DNA of 64,000 bases from Pelobates cultripes (taxonomy: Eukaryota > Chordata > Amphibia > Anura > Pelobatidae): positions 100,289,126 to 100,353,125 of the forward strand of contig OW240913.1 in the NCBI GenBank assembly GCA_933207985.1, read 5' to 3'. Shown here in pieces: positions 1 to 14,900 of this stretch (within the stretch, counting starts at the first letter, position 1; the number at the start of each line of letters is the position of its first letter). The notes below the pieces were generated by a model. The model did no database searches. It had not been told where the DNA came from and saw nothing but the letters and a program-made list of their open reading frames with translations. The translations under genes and the position numbers were made by a program.

Positions 1-1905
1 ACTCTTACATATTTAAAAAAAAAATGCTTCAAATTTAGGTGTATATATTTTTGCAATGGCAGTTAGTAAAAAGGTTCTAAAAACCATAGGTACCATGACT
101 CCATTTGCTAGCTGGCATTGCAGTTTCATGGAAAAAAACAAAAAAACAAAAAGTATTTTTACTGGTGGAAATGCTACGCCAACTGAGGCTAGGCGTAAGG
201 TTTCACTAGGCAATTATACAAGCACAATTAACCCTTTCAGTGGCACAGAAATGGCAGTGTGATATGCAGTTCTACCTTGTGGCACTAAAAATTAAATGAA
301 AATAGGCATATAAACAAGAGAAACCTTAGAGGCTATCTTCATAATACAATAACAATAGTGAGTTACAAAAAAATTAAACAAGAGGTTTAGTGTGTTGCTT
401 CTCCGCTTCCTGTACCCTGTGGCTTGGAGGCCGAAGAGCAATATACATGAGATGCCCAGTCTCCTAAGTCCTATTACAATGAAGGGCCAGAAGAGGCCTA
501 GGCCGGAATACCCAAAATTTGTAGGCTTTTTAAAAAAAAATTTTTAAAGGCCCAATAACATCCCATGAGATACCCAGTCTTCTGGGCGCAACAACTTCTA
601 CTTTTGATTTGAAATCTTGTTTGCTCAATCCTATTTTTTAAGCCCTAACAAAAGGCCACATTATAAAAAAATTGCAACCTCAAAAAGACTCCACTCATAA
701 TCCCTCTACAAAAGAAAAGTTCTGGTGAGTGGTTTCTTCACTTTATCTACCCTTTGGGGTACACTGATCAGTGATTGTTTGGCTTTCATTGCAATGCAAT
801 GTGTCCCTGGTGTATATTAATAAAGAAGAAAATATTATTTTTTGTAATGGCTACCAAAATCCTATTGCACTATACTGAGCAACAGAGGTGTGATGATTCC
901 TGTTTATTGCTTGTTTTGCATTGCCGGACATGGATAGAAATCTACAGTGCTACATTTGTAACCTCAGGACACAATTCCATGCTTCACTGTAAATAATTAA
1001 ACAAACAAAACCATTCATTTATAAAACAAATCAGATAAATATTAATTTGCAAGGACTAACTAATGTTCTTGGTCTTTGGGATCCTTATTGATGAAATATC
1101 CTTATTGATGAAATAAAAGAACAGACTATACGCTGTAGACTGCTAATATGTTGTGCTATAAATATTAGAAAATATTCAGTTTCACATGAGCTATCTTAAA
1201 AAACAAATAAAAAAAAAAAGTCCAACAGAAAAGGAGAAAGGTGGCACTGGGTGGAAAATGTACGAGTTTCATAAGTGTGATAAAACCTGTGACGTGATGA
1301 TGGTAAGCCATAATTATAGAATATATTAAGTTTAGCATTTAAGTGAAGACGTCTCATATGCTAAAGCAATAAATGACCTGGTAAAATTAAAAAATAAAAC
1401 CAGAGACAAAGTAACAAATGTGTGGCAGTTTAGCATCTAAATTTGTGTATGCATAGAATGTTTAGTAAGGCAAGGCAATACTATTTTCTTGACCACACAT
1501 CATTCCACTGTGTTGATATGCACTCAATGATATTGAAATATTTCAATACATCCTACAGTTTTATTTAAGTTGTGCGAAAATATGTAAATTTCACTAAAAG
1601 GTTCACAGCAGGTTCTACTACACTTGTCTTAACATTAAATATTCCCAACTAGAAGCAATATAAACTAAACTCAACAGGGCCAAGGCTGTAGACCCAAGTT
1701 CTAACCTAACTGGCCTGAGTTTTAGCAACAAAACGCATTAGATTACAGTCAAAGCCTAAGGACTGCACTAAAAATGAAAGATACCGGATATAGGTTTGTA
1801 CAGGGGATGTGTACTTTGACTATATGGTTTAATTTAGTTTTTAACACAGACAAGATAAAACAAAATTAGAAATGGTCAACAATCGTTATTTTTAAGGGTT
1901 CATAC
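1..1905. other. GOLIM4 intron, 3' part; no exon seen
   Basis: AT-rich sequence beyond the last GOLIM4 exon in the window (which ends at 1906 with a GT donor on the minus strand). I looked on the minus strand for the Glu/Asp-rich C-terminal exons that the gene should still have and found none with plausible splice sites, so they should lie left of the window. Short A-rich runs are present; no recognisable transposon or RNA gene. Confidence 0.5.
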
Positions 1906-1985
1906 CTCCACCTTCTTCCTGCAAGTGTTGTCCTTCTTCCCCTTGTACAATATCCTGGTCCATGTTGTCATACTGTGCTTGCTTT
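1906..1985 (-). CDS. GOLIM4: GOLIM4 exon J: last exon inside the window
   Basis: 80 bp; acceptor TTCTTGTAG, donor GGAG/GTATGA. Joined to exon I it restores an Arg codon and reads [19 protein letters not shown], matching the family motif QxHYDxMDxDIVQGAED. It ends in phase 1, so at least one more coding exon must follow outside the window. Confidence 0.9.
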
Positions 1986-2541
1986 CTACAAGAATTGTGG
2001 AAATCAATTCATATTAATGTAATAGTGTACTTGATAAAACAATTTTTTTAAATTATTTTTTTAACAAAACAACTAAAGATGTTATTGAATACCTTATCTT
2101 TTCTACAAGCTGTTCTTTAAATGTATTCTGCCGTTGCAGCTCCAGGTCCTGTTCGCGCATTTTTTGCTGCCGCAGCATGTGTTCTTGTAGTCTGTGTTGA
2201 TGGAGGGATTCTTGCTGTTGTCTCAGTTGCCTGGCTCTCTCCTCATGCTGGGCTGCTAACTGCTGCTGTTCTAATTGCTCCTCGTAGGCAGATTTGAATT
2301 TATTTTGAGGCTTCATGGTTTGAGAAATCTGTCCCACAAGAAAAAAAAAAAAACATAAAACGACAAGCAGAGTCAAAAGTTTCCAGAAATCCAATGTGAA
2401 AGAAATCTCTCGCTTGCTAAACTATATAACTGCTACATATATTGGCAGCTGTGATAGAAAAACAATAGCCATGAGAAATCTAAAAAGCAGTGCTTGATTA
2501 TGTACTAAATTCATTATAAATTGCACAAGCGAGAAAATAAA

Positions 2542-2574
<33 letters not shown>

Positions 2575-5500
2575 TTTAAAAGACTTTAAAAAAAACAAAT
2601 ATATAGCAATTTTCAAGTTATTCAGTTACAAAGTGACATAATAAAAATGTAAAAATATATAAGCAAAAATATGAATTCCCAGGTCATTGGTTACTTTTAT
2701 ACATTTGTCTGTCTGACTTTCTGACATCAGTGCTGGAAACATGAATTCCTGAGCACTCATTTCAGAAGGATTATATGAGAGATAGAGCGGTTTCACTTTT
2801 ACTTGGTAGATTTTCTTTTCATTACACATATATACTTTGTTCCTATAAGTATCAACAATTATCCTGGCTGGCTGCTTGCTATCTATATCTGTACAATTCT
2901 CACGGCTTATGTGGATAACATTAAACAAACAGAAGGCAGCTGACTTGACCCAGAACATCTTTAAGATCTTTTAACTTAAGTTTTCAATTAGAACCAGAGT
3001 GTTAATACAAACAAGTTTATGTAATGTAGCATCATGGGTGTGAAACTTTTCTTAATCAGACCCCAATGCATTTTAAACTATTTTGTCTATTTTATGGTCT
3101 TTGGTCTATACAGGAAAACCCATAATGGTCCTAACTATTCAATTCCATACCGCTGCTGCGTGATTGTGTTCCTGCATCATGTTGGTCTCTTCTTCCCTTT
3201 GTTCTTCCTCATTGCCATCCACCCTCTGCTCCTCTTCTGAGTGTCTCTGTTCAGGTTCTTCCTGTATTTGGTCCTGATCCTCAACCAAACGTTCTGGTTT
3301 TCCAACCTGTTCCATTTCTTCTTCCTCCATTTCTTTCTTGTGTTCCTCCTCTAATTCCACTGCATGTTCAGTCGGTGGTTCCGCCTCTTTCTCTGGCCTC
3401 ATATTCTCCACTGACTTTTCACTGACTCTAGTTGGAACTATAACTTCTTCATTAGAAATTCTGATATCTGGGTTTTGATCTTCTTCATGGGTTTGGACAT
3501 TTGTCTGCAGAAAACAGAATTGGTTTATAAAACAATAATGCTGTATTCTGACATCATACACTATACATATTTCAGTTAATATTACCACTATTTAGTTATA
3601 GTGCAAATAGATTTAAAAAGAAATTACTACATTAAATATATACACAACCCAATACTTGGTCATACACACACACACACACACACATATATATATTAAGGGG
3701 ACACTACTGGCACTATGACTACTTAACAGCAATTAATTTGTTACTGTGCCAGGACGATTGCCTTAAGTGGCAAGCCATTAATAAATGGTTTAAATCACAA
3801 AGTTGGCAAAAACGACACCCAATCACTATCCCCTTTCATTTCCTATGCAGGTCTGAGATTTCAAATCAGGAAAGTATGTGTTTTATTTATTTTATTTTTT
3901 TTTTTTAACTTTTTACTAATTTTTCTCAATGGTGAACTACTGACATGCAGAGTGTGTGCCTGGGCCTCCTCACACCATAACAATTCACAGTGTTTCACAG
4001 GAAAATAATGCCTTCTTTGGGATGTGGAAACAGTTATGAAATAGGATACAGGGACTAGTAGTTCAGCGAGAGGAATCATATTTTTGAACTGGTTCCATGA
4101 CAACTTCATGTCACAGCCAGTACAAGCACCTACTAGAAAGGATGTTTGTCTAGACATGGTTATAACAAACAATGTTGATCTTTTGACCAGCATTCAAGTA
4201 GGGGAGCACAATATGGTATCTTTTGAAATTAACTCAAAAAAGCAAATGCACATGTGGTATACTAAAACCTCTAACTCTAAAATGACAATTTCAACTGGCA
4301 AACTATTTAGTGAAAATATAGAGGATAAATGGAATATATTCAAACAAATATTAGAACAGTATATTAGAACGGTACTCAGTATGTACCATTGGATAATAAA
4401 TATAAAATAAACAAATTGAAACCACTGTGGCTTAATGGGAACGTAAATCAAGGAATACAAATAATATGGCATTTGAATTAGAGAAATCAGAGGCATTCTA
4501 TATAAGATATAAGGAGGAAATCCCACACCTTGTCAGACTTCCTCCATTATATTAATATTGTGTTCATATAGCACAGCCCTCACCTTTGCTAAACAATCCT
4601 ACTTTTCCTCGTTAGTTCATGTTCACGCAATCCCAGGCATCTCTTAAATACCTTCAACTCTCTCGTTTGCCCAAACTCAAGCCACCCCCAAACTAATCTT
4701 TCAGCCAATAACCTTGCATGCTACTTTACCGTCACGATTGAACAGCTAAGGAAAGAGTTCTCCCCCCTTCACTCTAATGAGACTGCTCTTGCAAGTTACA
4801 AATGACCTAAATCACAGTTAAATCCAAAGGCCACTACTCCATACTAATTTTTCTTGACCTCTCTGCTGCCTTTGACACTGTTGATCATGACATCCTTGTC
4901 CAAACTCTTCAATCCCTCAGGCTCTGTGACACTGTCGCTTCTCCTATCTCTCCCAACGTTCGTTCAGAATCTCCTTTTGCAATGACACCTCCTCCTCTCG
5001 CCCAGTCTTGGTTGGAGTCCCCCAAGGACTCTTGGTCCCCTTCTAGTCTTTCTTGATACTGCCTCTCTTGGAAAACTTATTAACTCCTAACATCTGTATG
5101 CCGACGACACTCCAATATATCTCTCCTCCCCTGATCTCTCCCCCTTTCTGAAACTCAATCTCTCTAAAACTGAGCTTCTATTTTTCTCCCCTCATAATGC
5201 TGATCCTCCTCCTTCGCTTTCCCTGCAAGTTGATGGTACTTGCAACAGCCCATCCTAGTAAGCTCGTTGCCTTGGTGTTATCTTTGATCCCGGCCTCACC
5301 TTTGCACTTCATATCGAGAATGTCGCTAAAACCGGTCGATTCCACCTTAAAAATATTGCTGAACTGCCCTGCTACAATCAGTAATGAATGCTGCTGCCAG
5401 GCTGATCTCTCTCACCCATTGCTCCTCCGATACCTTGCCCCTCTGTCGATCTGTACACTGGCTTCCTGTATCCTATAGGTGTCAATTCAAAATACTAATC

Positions 5501-8500
5501 CTCACATATAAAGCTTTAACCAACTCTTACATACCTTCACTGATTAATAGATCTACCCCTTCTCGGTCTCTCCGCTCTTTCTGTGACCTTCTCCTGTCCG
5601 CTGCTCGCACCCTTACCGCTAACTTGCGCTTGCAGGACTTCTCGCGGGTGGCTCCCTTTCTTTGGAACAACCTTCCTACCCCCAGACTCTCCCCTAGTCT
5701 TCAATTGTTTAAAAGGTCCCTCAAAACACATCTGTTCAGAAATTCTTATGGACTCCCAGAGTAACGTATCTATACCTATCCATATCTGTCTCTTGCTCTT
5801 CTAAAGAGCCACACTCCACTCTCCAGTTATGCTATATCTTGTTGGTGGCTGTCACCCTTGCTGCCCTGTTGTGTATTTGTACCCCACTACCTCTAGACTG
5901 CAAACTCGTTTGAGCAGGGCCCTCATCTATCTATTGTTCCTGTATAATTTATTGTAAATGTCCCCCCCCTTCCATAATATTATAAAGCGCTGCAGAATTA
6001 GTTGACGCTATATAAAAACCAATAGTAATAATATAAGGAAGGCAATAAGACATGCAAAAAGTCAATTAGACTGGCTAAACTAGAGAATGAGAAAGTGATA
6101 GCCAGAGAGAAAAACCAACCACAAATATTTTTTTTATTTTATTTTTTTTAAGAGGAGAGGACAGCAAATAATATTGTCCTAGTTGCCAAAATTGGAATGC
6201 TACTAAATCGAAATGCGTAAAATTAAGTGAACACGTAGTTCTCTGGAAAATATCTAATACCTGGTATAGAATAAATGTACAAGTGTTTGTTGAATTGTGG
6301 ATCAGTCGGTGTCCTACACACAATTCACATTTTCAGCCAAGGAGCTTGAGGATTGTCCAAATTCATTATGGTAGAATAATGGATAACAATAACATTAGTA
6401 ACATATTAAATATAATTTGTGGTTTACCTGCTCCAATTCATTATTAACCCCTTTGGCATTTAGTTGTACAGACTGCTTGTGGGCTGTCTCAGTCGGTGGG
6501 CTACCATGTTCAGTCATCGTAGTGTTCTTTTCATTCTGTCGTAGACTTGACATTTTATTAAGAGCTTCTTTCAACTGTATAAACTCTTCTACCTGGCTCT
6601 GAAACGTGAAAAACATATAGGGGCAGTAATCTTAGCATTTTTACACAAATTTTGTCTAGGAAGAGCACATGGTCACTCTTGCAAAAAAAATTTAAAAAAA
6701 AAATATATATATAAAAAAAATATATATATATTCAAAACAAATTAAAATTGCTGTAGCAGGCGAAATGAAAAAGGATGAGAAATGCATGAGGTCTGCTGAC
6801 AGATGAGATTTTTTTTACTTTCCGACAGAGAACCAATGGAACAACTGTCAAAAGGATTTCTTGATTTAGGATTTATAGGAAATAAATTAAAGTCATGTAA
6901 TCCAGAGGCCTGAAGCAGAGAAAGTTAAATCTTCTTCAAATCTTGTCAGATTGCAAACTGACAAACAGTCAAAGGGTGACAACTATTTTTTTTTTCTTTT
7001 CTAGGATTCAGGACATGGATGAGCAGCAGGTCATAAAAACCTCAGAGACAAACAAATAAACAGGATACATATTTCAAAAGCTACTAGCTTTAAATAGAAA
7101 GGTAACATAAATCAAAACCAGTGAGTTATAATCCCTTTAACAGTTAGTCCCACTTGGAAGGAAGAAAAAAATGTTAAAGAAAAGTGCAGGCAAGTTTAAA
7201 TTAATATTTTTTTTTTCACCGGAGAACCGCGTTAGATAACATGCTGCATCTTACTTAGAACATTAGCAAGCAACATTTTATTACCAAGAGACAAAAACTG
7301 GTGATCTTTAGGTTCTGTGTAAGGTGCCTATAACACATTGGGAAATGGTGCATTTTGAGCACATCTGGCTTCTCATTGTGATTGAGAGGACTCTGTAAAT
7401 ACATGGTTTTCCAGAGAACCTCTTACTATCTCTCATCTCTTTCTAGACTTCAATTTGTAACCTGCTCAAGATAAGTTTGGGCTCTTCAATCTTGGAACAG
7501 CTAGCAAGACATTCTATATTAAGACAGATATATTGGCATATAGACCTTACCAGTTGTTTTAGACAAAATGCATTAGAAGATTTTATGCTTTAACTTTAGT
7601 TTGCTACAACAAATGTTCTATTTTTTAAATAGACTGAGCAGTTTGGACATTTTCTTTGAATTATGATTTTGCGCCATTAGCCTTGTTTGATGTTTTTGAT
7701 AACAGCTTCAGGGGACAGCATTACATGTAAGAAACTGTATCAATTAGTATACATAGGAGCACCCGACTAGACACTGTATGGCAACATTTTATTTATTTTA
7801 TCTCCGGCCCACTTGGTCCCAATAATGATTAAGATAATAAACGTTCCAGGCCAAAAAGCTTGGGTAGGATTAAAAGAGCTGCATTTCAGCTACAAAGCTG
7901 CATTAAGACTATCCCTGAAAAAGACTTGACAAATTCCCCAAATAGACTGAGTTTTAACTTCAGGATTATCTGTTTGTAATGTACACCTAACTTTATTTCT
8001 GAAGGCATCGCATGAAGTTCCATCGCAGCTTTCTGCAGTATTGATCAAACCAAAGTATGCTCCTTGCATTGGAATTCAGTTGGGGGAAGATTTATCAAAA
8101 CTCACATAAATCATTGAGATTGGATGGAATATAAAAAACACTATATCTTGTCTATCTCGTCTCTTAGCGGTTAGGGTTTTAAATAGCTCCCTTTCACCGA
8201 TGCAAAGAATCTTAAAGCTTAGATCCCATGAGTTAGAGTAAAAACAGGTTGCCACATGCAAGTAGAAGGCACTGTAATTTAACTGAAGAAAACAAGAGTA
8301 GTTAAGATGCAAGGAGGGTGTCTTGCTTCTGACCTGTGCAGCTGCCAGTGCACTCTTGTGGCTGTCCAAGTTCAGTACAACTTGTTCATGTTGAGAGAGC
8401 AAGTTCTTATGCTGTTGCTACATTAAAAGGAGAACGCTTGCATGATGTACTTTGTAGCATAATAAGACATGAACAAATAATGCACTGGGAAATAGGAAAT

Positions 8501-11500
8501 CCTCACTTTATAAATATGTAACTTGGCAAACATTGAACAGACTTAATCCCATAGCATTCAACATCACACAGTTTGCAGGAAATTAAAAAAAAAAAAAAGC
8601 TACAGACTCTTCTTGACCTCTAGCATCCCAGAAATCAATAATGACATTAAAAAAAGATAATAAATGTAGTAGTTGATGTTATTAAAGCAACCAGTTGAGA
8701 GCCACTCATGAATATCTGCTTTAAAAACAAGCTTGTTCCACGATTGCTCGCTAACCTTGGGAAGGTATATAGATTTAAATATGGATAGCGAAAAGAATGT
8801 CATGGGGAAATATCGTTCACGTCAGGTGCAGTGCCAGAGAAAGGCTTTAAATTGCTCTAGAGATGATTTTTTTTTTTAGATTATGGCCCACTAAGCCTAT
8901 CAAATCAGCCCCCAGAAGCCAGTGTCTCTACTGTTCCCTGGGCCTACATCAGTCACTAAAAATATGGACACATGGTAATAAAAGAAAAGCAGGCAGCCTA
9001 AATTATGCCCTCCGTGGAAGATTTGGTAACCCCATAAATAGTATGACAGCAATTTAATAATAATAATGCTCTAGAACAGCAGTATGCTAGTGCCTTTCTT
9101 AATGACTGCAAACCAGCAAGATTTTTAGCTTATCCCTGTATGAATGAAGGGCAGTCAGTAGAAATATATTAACAATACTAGGTCAGGTAGAACCACAAAT
9201 TCTGGTCTATTTAATTGCAGCCATCAAAGTCTAGTTTTCATAAGGGCTAGATCTAGTGATTTTAAATAAATTTTAAAAAAAACACAAGTCCTGTGCTCCA
9301 ACTCCCATCACTCCTGGGCAGCAGCAATACAGTAAATACAGTAAAAACCAAAGGAAAAAAAAGTTACCTGCGCTCTTCCCAAATCACTATGCATATTTAA
9401 CCCCTTAAGAACCAAGCTTCTGGAATAAAAGGGAATCATGACATGTCACACATGTCATGTGTCCTTAAGGGGTTAAACAAACTGACGTTACTTAGTTTCT
9501 CCAATGGCCATGAGAGACTTTAGCACATTTTTAGCCCACCTGGTGGGCTGAAGTCTCTCATGGCTATTGGATAAACTAAATAACCTCAGTTTGTTTAAAT
9601 ATGTATAGGGATTTGGGAAGTGCGCAGGTAACTTTCTTTGGCTTTTACTATATCTAGTTATTATATCGAAACATGCACCCTCAGATTAACAGGAATTGAT
9701 TTAGTGGTATTTTCACGGACAGTAATGGCAAATTGCCGTATCAACGAGGAGGTTTGAGAAGCATTAACAAAACATATTTGCTTAATTTTTGCATTAGTAA
9801 ATATAGCCATTAGCACTGATTTAGCAGCATAGTATCATTTTCCAAACACCAACATTAAAAAAATACTATTATGGAAGATCTAAAACTATTTAACCCTTGT
9901 CACTGAAGCAGAAGCTCTTGCATACTTTCCGGACAAGGCCTTCCCAGTGATATACTGATTATAAGGTAGTGATGGAACCATTAGGTAGGTCAGAGGGTTT
10001 TACCTTGACATCTTGAAGCTGAATATGAACATCTTGATGGGCTTTTCGGAGCTGTTTATTTTCCTCACGCAAGTTATAAACATTTTCTGTTTAATACAGA
10101 GAAAGAAAACATAGTTTACTCACTGCATATTTGTTTTGTAACAATATATACTACATACACACATAACCATATATTAATTGCTTGCCTTTGCATATAAACA
10201 CTTAATTGAAAACTAAAGTCAAAGGTTAAGAGATATAAGGAACATGAAGGAAATGCCCTGTGGGCTCTCCTTTAAAGGATTTGGTCTGCATTTTTGCTTA
10301 ATTTTATTATATGGCCACAAGGGTAGCAGACACAGAAAACAATGGTTTTAATATCTAAATTCCAGTACTGGAACTTTAAGGCATGCCCCAGACTGTAGGT
10401 CGCTCCAATGGAAAAGCTGGCTTTGCAAGATTTCCAAATTTGTATGCAAAAAATAAAATTAAAAAATGTTGCCCTGACTGTTTCATTACACATGGGAGGA
10501 ACAGATCCTGCGTAAATCTTTGTTAATATTATGTTTCATAGCACCATGCCATACATAAAGTACCCACGAACAAACATAAAATAAAATAATTCCCACAGCC
10601 TGCTCAAAACCAACATGTTTATGGTCTTAAGTTCTAATAATGAATAGAACCTTCTTTATATATCATAGAAATAAAAAATATAAATAAAAGAACAGCTATG
10701 CTTAAAACTATGGAATTAGTGCCCTTTAGCAAACATTACTTGGTTTCTATTGCATCTACCAAGAATAAAGAAAAAAAATATATACTGAATTACTTTGTTG
10801 TGATTGTTTATACAGTAAGACTCCGAGGTCCACCATGTTTTACTGGACTTATACATACCTCCCAACTGGCTGTACAGTCTTGCTTTTTGGACTTCTGCCC
10901 AACCATTTCACCTTTGGTGTCAAGCTTCAGGACACACTAGTCCTTTTTCCCAGAAAACATAGTGCAAGCTTATCAAAAGATGTGTTTGCACACTCAGGGT
11001 ATTCAGCCCCAGCAAGTCCACTTTGAGAGCACTCTGCACATTATTATTATCGCCATTTATATAGCGCCAACAGATTCCATAGCACCTTACAATATTATAA
11101 GAGGGGGGATTTAACTATAAATAGGACAATTACAAAAAACGTACAGGAACAATAGGTTAAAGAGGACCCTACTCAAACGGGCTTACAGTCTATAGGAGGT
11201 GAGGTATAAAACACAATAGGACAGATGAGCTGTCTGAAGTGGGGGTGGTTAGCGTGGTGGTCATATTTCTTTCTGGATGGGCTCCACCATGTTTCCATAT
11301 ATTTTCTTCTATTTTTCAAGTAGGACTGGACCCTATGGCATTCCCAGTGATGCACTTTTAGTCACAGGCTTGCCTGGCACAACACCAGCCCACATCCATA
11401 TCTCCCAATGTTGGGAGGTATGCCTGTGTGACCTCTTCATGAAGATGAGCCGTTCTATTGCGATGTGCTTTCTATTGCTGTAGTATGTAAACCCCTTACG

Positions 11501-11967
11501 AATTCATTTGCGATTAATCAATTCACTAGTCTCCTCTAGCATGTTAAGTCTACATACAATAGCAGCATGAAAGAATGGTGTGTGTCCAGGAAAGCGCTGT
11601 AGATCTGACCCAGATATGGTTCCACACCGCATGTTCCTTTTTTATACAACATCAATCCACCCAAGTTGTAGATTACTTATGTGTTGCTATTAATGCTGGA
11701 ATTTGTGACTTTGAACATAAAGGCTGCTTACCTTTCATCTTTGAGAGCTCTTGCTCTTTCTCTTGCTGTAGCTGAACATACTTTTCTTTATGGTCGCTGA
11801 ATGTCCTAGTCAGGTCTTCACTTAGTTTTTGATGTTCAGCTTGGAGGTCAGTATGTTGTTTCCTTAGATCCTCATGTTGACTCTGCACAACGCAACATCA
11901 AAATGTATTCTGTCATTACATCAATTTAATCTATCATCTATTCACCATTCAGTATAAAAAATAACAA

Positions 11968-11998
<31 letters not shown>

Positions 11999-14900
11999 TA
12001 CACTAAGCTCCAAATTCTCAGCTGAAAACATTTGTAAAGGTCAACAAATTAAAAGAATTCAAATAGTCTGAATACTAAAGGCACTTGTTATGTTAGTTTG
12101 GCAATTGCTCCAATAACTACATATTGAATTTAAAAAAAAAATTTAAAAAGAATTTTTGCAAAAAAGCTTGCTAAGAATTAGTTAAATGACTGAGAATTGA
12201 AGCAATTTTGCTGGTTATTAACAGCCAAACAGTAAGTGAATGGCCAACAAATAAGTCAAGCAAGGCTGCTTCAGTGGTAAAGTCACAGATTTGCATAATG
12301 ACTCTTGTGGTTCTGAATTTATATACTGAATGTAAAAGTCTCGCCAGCTGCATTAGCAGTATTTTTATCAAAATAAAGGCATAAGTATGCAAATACAAAA
12401 CAGGCGGAGGGGTTAATAAAACTTGTCATTTGGCACATGGGGAATGCCAATAATGAAGAACAAAATAAATTATAAAAATAAGCTAAAGAACACGGTCGAA
12501 TTCACTCTATTTCCCTAATGATCTGTTGGATGATTACATCATTGAGCAGATGGGCCTTCAGCTACAAGCACACTTATTCCCCCACACCGTGAGCAATAGG
12601 GATTATCTTAAAAAATGGAGTAGTCCTCTGGAACCTCTAGTGACCTGCGGGAACACTGGATCCTAGGCTGCATCTATCCCTCTATGGAGGGAGTAAATGT
12701 AATAGACTTGATGGGTCCCTAACTTGCTAGCCGATGTATTTGCCCACTTCTCCTTTCCTACATACACAATGCCACTAACTGTGACTAGCTCCCTAGAATG
12801 TAATGTGAAAATTAGGTCCTATCAGTCTGGCACTTACCTTTAACATTTGATGCTGGACACTCAAGGCATTATATCGGCTATTTGAATCTTGCTGCAAAAT
12901 ACAGAGGAAAGGAACATGTTTTGAGATGTTATATTAGCTCTCCATACCAAATACCAAAGGTCAAATCTGTGCCGTTTCCTGCAGTTAGCGGTCTTTTGAA
13001 TACCCATGGACATTTCGAGAAAATCCTAGACTTTATCTCAAGTTCATGCTCTTCACCAGCATGGGTCGCCATCAAGGTCATGGAACCCACATCAAACATG
13101 CGACCAATCATGGTTCTCATATTTTTCTTTTATTAAACAAAAATAAATTCATATTTCATCGTTATTCATAAAATTTGTGTAAATAGATCAAACTTTCTTG
13201 CAATGTACATTTCCTAGACTTCTTTGTATTGATTTGCATTATCTCCTTTAATATACATTTAGTAACAGTCCATCCAAAATGTATCTGGAGCATTCTTTAA
13301 ATTTTGTATTTCTTTTTCATGCTAACTCACTTACTTCCACTGCTATGACATAGTCATAGATTCATTTCTTCTAGATGATTTAGTTTTATTTGATAGAAGA
13401 ACAAAAAACACAACTGTTAATTCCAAAACATGTGACTTGGCCTTAGAATCACAGTCAACCATGTTGCAGAATTGATAATCCAATTTAAAAAAACCTGGCT
13501 GGGGATGATGGAAATTACAATCCAGCAAAAAGATGGAAATCCAACTGACTATCCAAGACTAAAAGACGTTGCTATGATGAAAAGAAATAGGGCTAGATGG
13601 CTTTTACAATGGAGTGCTCCTTTTCTTTAAGCAGGGAAAACCTTGTATACTGCACAATAGTGTGTAAGACAAGCTGGTGTTTAATGTTTCATCTACATAG
13701 TTGTTTAATTTAAAAGAACTAAATGAACACAGATGAATGCATAATTAATGCATGTTAGCAGATCTGGTGGTAGCACTTGCCAAGGGATTAAATTACTAGT
13801 ATTTAATAGAAATATGAACTCTTGTTATTTTTGATATATAAATTTGTTTTATTGATGTGTATATGTGCTAATATAAAACATCAACAGTTATTTGCTAAAT
13901 GGAGAATGCCAAGAATTCAATGAATTCAAAGTGAATTTCAAATTTGAAGCCACATTTAATAGTCAAACCGAAAATGGAATTGTCTAGACTGCATCTAAAT
14001 TTCTGATCCAGCAGGACACTTGGTCATGAGGGTGAGAGTCGGGAACAACCTACCCTCAAGTCTGTACACGCTGAGGTCCTGTCTCACCTTACAGTGTGGA
14101 TGGCTGCAGCAGCTAAGCACATATATCCACCATCAATAACCCACTTGTATCTTTACAGGAATGCTGATATCTTTGTGCCTCCAAAAACGTCCATAGACGT
14201 TCAATTATACGTGATTGTTGGGTTTTCATTCACTTACTTACCTGGTTATTTACTACAGTGAGAATTGTTGAGATTTCAAAGTGAATTTTAAATTAAAGGT
14301 CAAAGTAACTGAAATGGATAATTCTCCCAGACAGATATGCTACCAGGGCTTAGCTACTTTAACCTAAAAGGGTATTTGTCATGCCCCATTTTACTAACCT
14401 CTATTGAATTCCTTATGAAAGATCATCTATACATAGTGCTAGTGAAATTTCTTTAAAAAATTATAGATTTCTCATTATAAAATCACAAAGATTGCTACCC
14501 CCTTCTTCCAAGCAGGCTGACTCTTGGCATTTATTCAATGCTGACGTCTGGCTGCATGACAACACACCTACGGACTGTTCTCCATGGGTTCTTGTGTGGC
14601 AAGAGCATCATTAAATGCAGCTGGCATTCTCACTGAAGAGCTGGCAAATGAAGCGATTGCCAGGTCTATGAATGGACTCACTTGCAAATTGAATCTACAC
14701 CTTATGTACATAACATGATGGAGCCTCACCAATATACTAGTCGTTATTTGCGGAACTCTCCTCCAGCTTGCAAGCAATTCCCCAAGGCATACAAGCCCTT
14801 CCCTGGAGAACTCCATTCAATCTATTGATATGTTATCAATTAAGCCAGCACATTAAGGTCAGCAGTAGGGTTTCCAGGTGCTGGGAAAGCCATCCAAGGC

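Noticed and set aside
2326..2394. Hydrophobic N-terminal segment ([16 protein letters not shown]) before GOLIM4 exon I
   Set aside because: It is intron sequence upstream of the acceptor at 2,329; the family has no membrane segment here.
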